64,000 nucleotides of DNA. Origin: Cellulomonas sp. SLBN-39. GTDB taxonomy: Bacteria > Actinomycetota > Actinomycetes > Actinomycetales > Cellulomonadaceae. The stretch is taken from the NCBI RefSeq assembly GCF_006715865.1, contig NZ_VFOA01000001.1, forward strand, positions 2,914,001 to 2,978,000, written 5' to 3'. Shown here piece by piece: positions 8,355-15,002 of this stretch (position 1 is the stretch's first letter; the number at the start of each line of letters is the position of its first letter). Position numbers and translations under genes: made by a program. A model generated the notes under the pieces. The model was not told where the DNA came from. It worked only from the letters and a program-made list of their open reading frames with translations, and did not search any database.

Positions 8355-9863
8355 GTGCGCGACGGGGTCCAGCTCATCACCTACGCCGACCGGCTCGGCG
8401 GCGACCTGCCCGGCCTGGCCCGCGTCCTGCGCGACAGGTTCGGCGACGCGTTCACCGGCGTCCACGTCCTGCCGTTCTTCACGCCCTACGACGGCGCCGA
8501 CGCCGGCTTCGACCCCGTCGACCACACGCAGGTCGACCCCCGCCTCGGCGGCTGGGACGACGTGCGCGACCTCGCCCGCACCCACGACGTCATGGCCGAC
8601 CTCATCGTCAACCACGTCTCGGCCGACTCCCCGCAGTTCCGCGACGTGCGGGAGCGCGGCGACGCGTCGCAGTGGGCGTCGATGTTCCTCACGATGTCCT
8701 CGGTGTTCCCCGACGGCGCCCGGGAGGAGGACCTCGCCCGCATCTACCGCCCCCGCCCCGGCCTGCCGTTCACGGCCCTGCGGCTCGGCGACCGGCTGCG
8801 CTACGTGTGGACCACCTTCACGCCCCAGCAGGTCGACGTCGACGTGCACTCGCCCGCGGGGCGCACCTACCTCACGTCGGTGCTCGACGCCGTCGCCGCC
8901 GCCGGGGTCACCCTCGTGCGCCTCGACGCCGTCGGGTACGCCGTCAAGACGCCCGGCACCACCTGCTTCATGACCCCCGAGACCTTCGCGTTCATCGACG
9001 AGTTCACCGCCCAGGCCCGCGCCCGCGGCGTCCAGGTCCTCGTCGAGGTGCACTCCTACTACCAGCAGCAGGTCGCCATCGGGCGGTCCGTCGACCTGGT
9101 CTACGACTTCGCGCTGCCCCCGCTCGTGCTGCACGCCCTCTACACCGGCGACCCCCTGCCGCTCGCGCACTGGCTCCAGGTCCGGCCCCGCAACGCCGTC
9201 ACGGTGCTCGACACCCACGACGGCATCGGCGTCATCGACGTCGGCGCCGACCGCACGGTCGAGCCCGGCGAGGACCCCCGCCCGGGCCTGCTCACCGAGC
9301 CCCAGCTCGACGCGCTCGTCGAGGAGATCCACCGCCGCACCGGCGGGGCCAGCGCCCGCGCCACCGGCGCCGCGGCCTCGAACCTCGACCTCTACCAGGT
9401 CAACTCCACGTACTACGACGCCCTCGGCGGCGACGACCAGGCGTACCTCGCCGCCCGAGCCGTGCAGCTGCTCACCCCCGGCATCCCGCAGGTCTACTAC
9501 GTCGGCGCGCTCGCGGGCCGCAACGACCTCGACCTGCTGGCGCGCACCGGGGTGGGGCGGGACATCAACCGGCACGTGTGGACGGCGGCGGAGCTGGACG
9601 CCGACCTGCAGCGCCCGGTGGTGCGGGCGCTGCTGGCGCTGTGCCGGCTGCGCGGCAGCGTGCCCGCGTTCGACTCCGACGAGGTCGGCGTGCGGGTCGA
9701 GGGATCGGTCCTGACGCTGGCCCGGCGGGGGGCGGCGCACCCGGCGGCGACGTTCACGGCCCGCGTCGACCTCGCTGCAGCCCGTGCGTCCCTGGACTGG
9801 TCGGACGCCGACGGCACCCCCCACCACGTCCCCGACCTCCTCTCCCTGGCCACCCACCCCTGA
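8355..9863 (+). CDS. Sucrose phosphorylase (GH13 subfamily 18)
   Basis: A 502-residue enzyme close to the 504 residues of the bifidobacterial sucrose phosphorylase. It would convert sucrose and phosphate to glucose-1-phosphate and fructose in the cytoplasm. The catalytic residues are in the expected places: nucleophile D191 in RLDAVGYAVK, acid/base E231 in LVEVHSYY, and stabiliser D289 in LDTHDGIGVID. The N-terminal GVQLITYADRLGGDL and the acceptor-loop sequence NSTYYDALGGDD also match. GTG 8355 is preceded by GAGGAGG; a likely -10 (TAGCGT, 8281-8286) lies about 70 bases upstream. No sugar transporter or regulator is adjacent. Related GH13_18 enzymes act on glucosylglycerate or sucrose-6-phosphate, so the exact substrate is open. 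Confidence 0.88.
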   Translation: MRDGVQLITYADRLGGDLPGLARVLRDRFGDAFTGVHVLPFFTPYDGADAGFDPVDHTQVDPRLGGWDDVRDLARTHDVMADLIVNHVSADSPQFRDVRERGDASQWASMFLTMSSVFPDGAREEDLARIYRPRPGLPFTALRLGDRLRYVWTTFTPQQVDVDVHSPAGRTYLTSVLDAVAAAGVTLVRLDAVGYAVKTPGTTCFMTPETFAFIDEFTAQARARGVQVLVEVHSYYQQQVAIGRSVDLVYDFALPPLVLHALYTGDPLPLAHWLQVRPRNAVTVLDTHDGIGVIDVGADRTVEPGEDPRPGLLTEPQLDALVEEIHRRTGGASARATGAAASNLDLYQVNSTYYDALGGDDQAYLAARAVQLLTPGIPQVYYVGALAGRNDLDLLARTGVGRDINRHVWTAAELDADLQRPVVRALLALCRLRGSVPAFDSDEVGVRVEGSVLTLARRGAAHPAATFTARVDLAAARASLDWSDADGTPHHVPDLLSLATHP

Positions 9864-9876
9864 CGCCCGGACCCCG

Positions 9877-9912
9877 CCCGACGGCCGTCCCCGGGAGGGG
9901 TCGGCCGTCGGG
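9877..9912. terminator. Bidirectional terminator between convergent genes
   Basis: An 11-bp perfect stem (CCCGACGGCCG / CGGCCGTCGGG), extendable by four more pairs past one T-T mismatch, fills the short gap between the sucrose phosphorylase and the CNNM gene. It can serve both strands. Confidence 0.65.
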
Positions 9913-9921
9913 TCGTGCAGG

Positions 9922-10941
9922 TCAGGCGGGGGTGGTGGTGCGGGGGAGGAGGCGTTGGAGGACGTCCGCGAGCGTCACCACCCGCGGGCCGTCGGCCCCG
10001 GGGGCGCCCTCGACCACGGCCAGGTGGTGCCGGCCGTCGCGCATGGTCGCGAACGCCTGCGCCACCGGCGTCGACGCCGCGAGGGTCGGCACGCCCCGCA
10101 CGAGCTCCGCCACCGGCGTCGCCGGGTCGGCGATCAGCGTGTCGCGCACGTGCACCGTGCCGGTGAACCGGTCCGCGTCCTGCACGAGGATGCGCAGGTG
10201 CCCGCTGCCCAGCGAGGCCCGCTGCACGTCCGCCGCGGTCGCGCCCGCGGGCACGCCCACCGGCGCGGCGGCGGGGTCGACGAGCTCGCCGACGGTGAGC
10301 CGCTGCAGGTCCAGCGCCTGCGAGAGCTGCCGGCCGAAGCCCGCGTCCAGGGCACCCACGTTCGCGGAGTGCTCGACGAGGTGGCGCAGCGAGGCCGGGT
10401 CCGACCCGACGGCCATCTCGTCCACGGGCTCGACCCCGACCCGGCGCAGGCACCAGTTCGCGGCCTCGTTGAGGGCGCGCAGCGCCGGCCGCGTCGCCCA
10501 CATGAACGCCCGCATGGGCAGCGCGAGCATCGTCGCCGACGTCTCGGGGTGCGCGATCGCCCAGGACTTGGGCGCCATCTCACCGACGACGAGGTGCAGG
10601 AACGTCACGATGACCAGCGCCAGCACGAACCCGGCGACGTCCGCGACCCACAGCGGCCACCCCCAGGTCTCGAACACGGGGGTGAGCCAGTGGTGCACGG
10701 CCGGCTTGGTGATCGCGCCGAGCGCCAGGGTGGCGGCGGTGATGCCGAGCTGGCTGCCCGCGAGCAGCAGCGTCAGCTCCGAGGAGCTGCGCAGCGCGGC
10801 GCGCGCGGACCGGCTGGCACCCGCGGCGTCCTCCAGGCGGTGCTTGCGTGCCGCGAGCATCGCGAACTCGACGGCGACGAAGAACGCGGACAGGGCGATG
10901 ATGACGACGGTCGCGACCAGCACGACCCACGGGTTGCTCAT
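9922..10941 (-). CDS. CNNM-domain membrane protein with CBS pair
   Basis: A 339-residue protein of the hemolysin-C/CNNM family, which is linked to Mg2+ or Co2+ transport or sensing. The N-terminal 190 residues carry the CNNM transmembrane domain (VVIIALSAFFVAVEFAMLAARKHRLE, then SQLGITAATLALGAI and VVGEMAPKSWAIAHPE). A CBS pair follows (about 205-330). It stops after the CBS pair and lacks the C-terminal CorC/HlyC domain found in its operon partner. The ATG start at 10941 overlaps the stop of the upstream CNNM gene by four bases (ATGA). The two may form a heteromeric unit; the transported ion is unknown. Confidence 0.87.
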   Translation of the reverse strand: MSNPWVVLVATVVIIALSAFFVAVEFAMLAARKHRLEDAAGASRSARAALRSSSELTLLLAGSQLGITAATLALGAITKPAVHHWLTPVFETWGWPLWVADVAGFVLALVIVTFLHLVVGEMAPKSWAIAHPETSATMLALPMRAFMWATRPALRALNEAANWCLRRVGVEPVDEMAVGSDPASLRHLVEHSANVGALDAGFGRQLSQALDLQRLTVGELVDPAAAPVGVPAGATAADVQRASLGSGHLRILVQDADRFTGTVHVRDTLIADPATPVAELVRGVPTLAASTPVAQAFATMRDGRHHLAVVEGAPGADGPRVVTLADVLQRLLPRTTTPA

Positions 10942-12329
10942 CGGACGTCCTCCGGGGTGGTGCGGGCGGTGCCGGGGTCGGTGTGCGCGGGGTCGGGCAC
11001 GACGGTCAGCCGCAGCCGCGAGGGCACGTGCCGGGCGAGCGTGAGGACCTCGACCCGCAGGACGTCCCGGGGCGGGCTGTCGGTGACGGCCAGCAGCGCC
11101 GGGTCGGCGGGCAGCGGCACGTCGACGACCTCGCCGACCCGCGGCAGCGCACCGCGGTGGTGGATGGTCAGCCCGGCGACGGTCTCGTAGTCGTCGCGGG
11201 GCAGGTCCCGCCCGAGGGCGCGCTCGGCCTCGTCGACGTGCACGTCGCCGGCCACGACCCAGGAGCCGTCGTCGGCGCGTGCCGTCAGCTCGGACTCCAT
11301 CGGGTCGTGCTCGTCGGCGATCTCCCCGACGAGCTCCTCGGCGACGTCCTCGAGGGTGAGGGCACCGGCGAACCCGCCGTACTCGTCGAGGACGCAGGCC
11401 AGCCGGTTGTCGCCGCCGCTGATGAGCTGCAGCGCGTCGGGCAGCGGCATGGAGGTCGGCACCAGCACCGCGGGGCGTGCGAGGGTCGCGGCGGTCGCGG
11501 CGGGGTCGGTGCAGCGCAGCACGTCGGCGAGGTGGACGACGCCGGTGACTGCCTCGTCGTCGAGCACCGGGTAGCGCGAGTGCCCGGTGCTCATCAGGGT
11601 GCGCAGCTCGTCGAGGGTCGTGCCCGGGTCCACGGTGCCGACCCGGCTGCGGGGCACCATGGCGTGCTCCACGTCGCTGCCGGGGAAGTCGAGGATGCGG
11701 TCGAGCAGCACGGCGACCTCGCGGGGCAGGTCCCCGCTCTCGCGCGAGTCCTGGACGATGTGCTCCAGGTCGCGCGCCGTCGCGGAGTGCTCGACGTCGT
11801 GGACGGGCTCGATGCGCAGGGCCTTGAGCAGCAGGTTCGACGCGGAGTCGAACACGTGGATCAGCCAGCCGAACACCGTCAGGTACGCGGTCGTCGACCG
11901 GGCCAGGCCCACGGCCACCGGCTCCGGGCGGGCGATCGCGAGGTTCTTGGGGAACAGCTCGCCGAAGAGCATCTGCACGAACGTGGACAGCAGCAGGGCC
12001 AGGACCGTGCCGACGGCGACGCCGACGCCCGTGGGCACGGACAGCCCGCCGAGGGCCTCGCCGACGGACTCGCCGATGAGCGGCTCGGCCACGTACCCGA
12101 CGAGCAGGCCGGTCACGGTGATGCCGAGCTGGGCGCCGGACAGCATGAACGACGTGCGGCGCGTGACCTGCAGGGCGCGGCGTGCGCCGTCGTCACCGGC
12201 GTCGGCGCGGGCGGCCAGGCGCGAGCGGTCGACGGACATGTAGCCGAACTCCTGGGCCACGAAGTACCCGGTGACGGCGGTGATGGCCAGCACGACGAGC
12301 ACACCCAGGAGGAGCGAGAGGACCCACAT
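10938..12329 (-). CDS. CNNM-CBS-CorC/HlyC membrane protein
   Basis: A 463-residue member of the same family with the full domain set. It has the transmembrane CNNM domain (FVAQEFGYMSVDRSRLAARA, SGAQLGITVTGLLVGYVAEP and FGELFPKNLAIARPE), CBS motifs (MVPRSRVGTVDP, HSRYPVLDDEAVTGVVHLADVL and LACVLDEYGGFAGALTLEDVAEELVGEI) and a C-terminal CorC/HlyC domain at about 355-445. TGAGG seven to ten bases before the ATG at 12329 serves as ribosome-binding site. It is first of a two-gene operon. The family is tied to Mg2+/Co2+ efflux or homeostasis; no ligand residue proves the ion here. Confidence 0.9.
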   Translation of the reverse strand: MWVLSLLLGVLVVLAITAVTGYFVAQEFGYMSVDRSRLAARADAGDDGARRALQVTRRTSFMLSGAQLGITVTGLLVGYVAEPLIGESVGEALGGLSVPTGVGVAVGTVLALLLSTFVQMLFGELFPKNLAIARPEPVAVGLARSTTAYLTVFGWLIHVFDSASNLLLKALRIEPVHDVEHSATARDLEHIVQDSRESGDLPREVAVLLDRILDFPGSDVEHAMVPRSRVGTVDPGTTLDELRTLMSTGHSRYPVLDDEAVTGVVHLADVLRCTDPAATAATLARPAVLVPTSMPLPDALQLISGGDNRLACVLDEYGGFAGALTLEDVAEELVGEIADEHDPMESELTARADDGSWVVAGDVHVDEAERALGRDLPRDDYETVAGLTIHHRGALPRVGEVVDVPLPADPALLAVTDSPPRDVLRVEVLTLARHVPSRLRLTVVPDPAHTDPGTARTTPEDVR

Positions 12330-12429
12330 CAGACCCTCACCCCCCGGTGGGTGGCGGTGCGCGTGCGGGGGCGAGGGCGGCGACTGTGGCCGGGACTGTC
12401 GGGGTCCATCATCTCTTCCAGGTCAGGGG

Positions 12430-13542
12430 TCAGGTCCGGCGGGGGAACGAGCGACGCGGCCCACCGGTTCCCACGGTCTCACGGACGACGTCGGCGGCGG
12501 GGGCAGCACCCACAGCCCCGGCCGGGGCGCGGTGCGCGAACACGTAGGCCCGCTGCGCGCCGTAGCTCACGCACAGCAGCGTCACGTCGGTGCCGAGCTT
12601 CGCCACGAGCAGCGGCACCCCGACGTGCGTCAGCGCGGCCAGCAGCACCCAGGTCGCGCCCAGCAGGGTCACGGCGAGCGCCGCGTACCGGGCCAGCGAG
12701 ACACGCCACGGCACGCGGGCGCCGCCGAACACGTGCCGCCGGTTGACCGTGAAGTTGACGGTCGCCGACACCGCCCGCGCCCCCACGACGGCCACGCCGA
12801 GCGAGCCCGTCAGCGCCTCCAGCACGAGCAGCGCCCCGGTGTCGACGACGGTGGCGGCCAGCGAGGACGCCGCGAACCGCAGCAGCGGCGCCATGACCCG
12901 GACCGAGTCGCGCACGGCGCGGAAGTGCGAGGAGGCGTTGCCGTCGAGGTAGATCGTGGCGATCGGCACCTCGACGACCGGGACCCCGGCGCCGGGTGCG
13001 CGCAGCAGCACCTCGAGCTCGTACTCGAAGCGGTCCCCGGGCACCTGCGCGAGCCAGGGCAGCAGGCCCGCGGGGTACGCGCGGAGCCCGGTCTGGGTGT
13101 CGACGAGGCGCAGACCGGTGACGGCGCGCAGCAGCAGCCGGCTGGCGACGTTCCCGACCTTCGAGCGCCACGGCACCTCGTCGACGAAGAGGCGGGACCC
13201 GAGGACGACGGCGCCGGGCTCGGCGGCGGCGCGCGCGGCCACGCGCAGGACGTCGACGACGGCGTGCTGGCCGTCGCAGTCGGCGGTGACGACGTCGTGC
13301 CCGGGGTGCGCGGCGCGGGCGTGCGCGAACCCGTGCCGCAGGGCGTGGCCCTTGCCGCGGTTGTGCGCGTACCCCACGACGTCGGCCCCGGCCGCGCGGG
13401 TGGCGGCGAGGACGGGGGCGTACGCGGGGCCGCTGCCGTCGTCGACGACCACGACAGGCAGGTCGGGCGCGGCGGCCCGCAGGTCCTGGACGAGGGTGAC
13501 GAGCCGGGCGTCGGGCTCGTAGGCGGGGACGAGGACGATCAC
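12430..13542 (-). CDS. Family 2 glycosyltransferase fused to a GtrA-like membrane domain
   Basis: A 370-residue fusion. Residues 1 to about 215 are a GT2 domain (ILVLVPAYEPDARL-type start, VVVVDDGSG, DCDGQH, and a DTQTGLRAYPAGLL loop typical of dolichyl- or polyprenyl-phosphate sugar transferases). Residues from about 225 to 345 are four transmembrane segments of the GtrA type (NFTVNRRHVFGG). Such proteins transfer a sugar to a lipid-phosphate carrier and flip it for wall or exopolysaccharide decoration. GTG 13542 lies ten bases after the stop of the phosphodiester glycosidase gene, so the two are probably co-transcribed. The donor sugar is unknown. Confidence 0.88.
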   Translation of the reverse strand: MIVLVPAYEPDARLVTLVQDLRAAAPDLPVVVVDDGSGPAYAPVLAATRAAGADVVGYAHNRGKGHALRHGFAHARAAHPGHDVVTADCDGQHAVVDVLRVAARAAAEPGAVVLGSRLFVDEVPWRSKVGNVASRLLLRAVTGLRLVDTQTGLRAYPAGLLPWLAQVPGDRFEYELEVLLRAPGAGVPVVEVPIATIYLDGNASSHFRAVRDSVRVMAPLLRFAASSLAATVVDTGALLVLEALTGSLGVAVVGARAVSATVNFTVNRRHVFGGARVPWRVSLARYAALAVTLLGATWVLLAALTHVGVPLLVAKLGTDVTLLCVSYGAQRAYVFAHRAPAGAVGAAPAADVVRETVGTGGPRRSFPRRT

Positions 13543-13552
13543 GGCGGCCCCC

Positions 13553-14521
13553 TCAGCCCGTGACGTACAGGATGTCGGAGGTGCCGCGCTCCTCGCCCCG
13601 GCCCAGGGGGTCGTTCACGAGCGCGCCGTCGTACCACATCGTCGAGGAGCCGCCGCCGTCGAGGTTGTACGCCGTGGTGGCGCCGAGGTCGACCATGATC
13701 TGCGCGAGCTCGGTCATGTCGACGCCCGCGCTGTAGCCCGGCGAGCGGCCGTCGACGACGACCATGACGAGGTGGTTGGTGCCGACGATGCCGATGGCGG
13801 TGCGCGGCTGGTCGCCCTGGACGGAGTGGTTGCCCACGTTGGTGTCGACCTCGACGTCCTCGATGCCGTCGAGCACCTGGCCGTCGTCGACGAGCGCGGG
13901 CCCGAACGAGACGGTCTGCCACGCGCCGGCGGCGACGAGCTCGTCGGCGGTGGTCGTGGTCTCGTCGTAGACCTCCATGGTGCCGTCGCGGTACAGCACG
14001 AGACCCTCGCGGGCGCCCTCGTCGCGGTAGACGACGCCGTTGCGGATGACGATGCCCGTCTCGCGGAACCCGTAGTAGTCGCCGTTGATCGCCAGCAGCG
14101 CGTCGTTGTCCTCGGCCATCTGCGACGTGGTCTGGGTGATGTTCGTGCCGAACTCGTTCTGCGCGAACGCGGACCGCAGGGCGGTGGCGTCGCCGAGGAC
14201 GACGTCGGCGACGTAGTACGTGACGGTCGCGTCGCCGCTGCCGGTGGTCACGGTCGAGACGGTGACGCTCGTGCCCGCGGCGGACGTCGCGGCGTCGGTC
14301 GGGGTGGTGCCGGTCTGCGCGGCCTCGTAGGCCTGGACGTCGGCGATCTCGACGTGCTCGACGACGAACCGGTCCAGGGCCCACCACGTGGCGCCGCCGG
14401 CCGGCAGCGCGACGGCCAGGGCGGTGACGGCGGCGACGCGGACGCGGGCGCGCCGCGCGCGTCGGGGCGGGGTGCCGGCAGCCGGGCCGGGCGGGTGCGG
14501 GGCGGGGGTGTGGGGGTCCAT
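13553..14521 (-). CDS. Membrane-anchored phosphodiester glycosidase family protein
   Basis: A 322-residue protein with one N-terminal transmembrane anchor (about 33-50, after a basic RRARRARVR) and an extracellular domain of the NAGPA/DUF2233 family, which removes sugars from phosphodiester linkages. Family signatures include DALLAINGDYYGFRETG, IRNGVVYRDEG, RTAIGI, VVVDGRSPGYSAGVDM and YNLDGGGSSTMWYDG. The ATG at 14521 starts the natural sequence; in-frame codons further upstream read through the LexA-box region and look non-coding. The GT2-GtrA gene follows after ten bases, which hints that both act on the same cell-wall glycan. It is divergent from the LexA-controlled small gene. Confidence 0.85.
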   Translation of the reverse strand: MDPHTPAPHPPGPAAGTPPRRARRARVRVAAVTALAVALPAGGATWWALDRFVVEHVEIADVQAYEAAQTGTTPTDAATSAAGTSVTVSTVTTGSGDATVTYYVADVVLGDATALRSAFAQNEFGTNITQTTSQMAEDNDALLAINGDYYGFRETGIVIRNGVVYRDEGAREGLVLYRDGTMEVYDETTTTADELVAAGAWQTVSFGPALVDDGQVLDGIEDVEVDTNVGNHSVQGDQPRTAIGIVGTNHLVMVVVDGRSPGYSAGVDMTELAQIMVDLGATTAYNLDGGGSSTMWYDGALVNDPLGRGEERGTSDILYVTG

Positions 14522-14589
14522 GGGTTCAGGTGTACGGAGGCGGCCGGTGAGGCCCCCGTGCGGGTGATGTGCGCCCGCTGGGAGCCGTG

Positions 14590-14612
14590 ATCGAACAGGT
14601 GTTCGATACGCT
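14590..14612 (+). promoter_or_regulatory. LexA (SOS) box overlapping a leaderless promoter
   Basis: ATCGAACAGGTGTTCGAT at 14590-14607 contains a perfect copy of the actinobacterial SOS box TCGAAC-N4-GTTCGA. It runs into a -10 hexamer TACGCT (14607-14612) six bases before the ATG at 14619. LexA bound here would block the promoter until DNA damage. The box is 69 bp from the start of the divergent glycosidase gene, so some effect there is possible. Confidence 0.8.
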
Positions 14613-14618
14613 CGGACC

Positions 14619-14978
14619 ATGCCCGACCGCACCGCCACGCCCGCGCCGGGCCCGGGCGCGCCCGCCGGCCAGACCCCCGCCCGGGCCCGTGGGGGCGGGT
14701 TCGCAGGTCAGCGCCGGGACGTCGCCAACAGCGAGGTGCCGGACGGCATCCCGACCCGGCCGCAGGGGGACGTGCCGGTGATCGTGCGGGTCGTGTGGTC
14801 CGACGGCGTGGAGGAGTGGCGGCCCGCACGGGCGGTGCGCTGGACGCGGTCGCACGTCATGGTCGCGTGGCGGGACCGCGAGACCGACCCGCGCTCCGAG
14901 CGGCACACGTGGCTGCGCGCGGGCGACGTGGCGCGCTCGGTGAGCTGGTTCGTCCCGCCGGCGCGCCCGGGCCCGTGA
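14619..14978 (+). CDS. Small Trp/Arg-rich protein of unknown function, predicted SOS-induced
   Basis: A 119-residue protein that I cannot assign to a family. The first 50 residues are low-complexity (Pro, Ala, Gly, Arg). The rest looks folded and rich in Trp and Arg: VRVVWSDGVEEWRPARAVRW, HVMVAWRD, and HTWLRAGDVARSVSWF. There is no signal peptide, membrane segment or known catalytic motif. A perfect LexA box and a TACGCT -10 box sit directly before the ATG, so expression should follow DNA damage and the mRNA is probably leaderless. No imuB, dnaE2 or recA is adjacent. A role as an SOS accessory factor or a division regulator is only a guess. Confidence 0.75.
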   Translation: MPDRTATPAPGPGAPAGQTPARARGGGFAGQRRDVANSEVPDGIPTRPQGDVPVIVRVVWSDGVEEWRPARAVRWTRSHVMVAWRDRETDPRSERHTWLRAGDVARSVSWFVPPARPGP

Positions 14979-15002
14979 GAGGCCGGTGCGCAGCCCCGTG
15001 CG

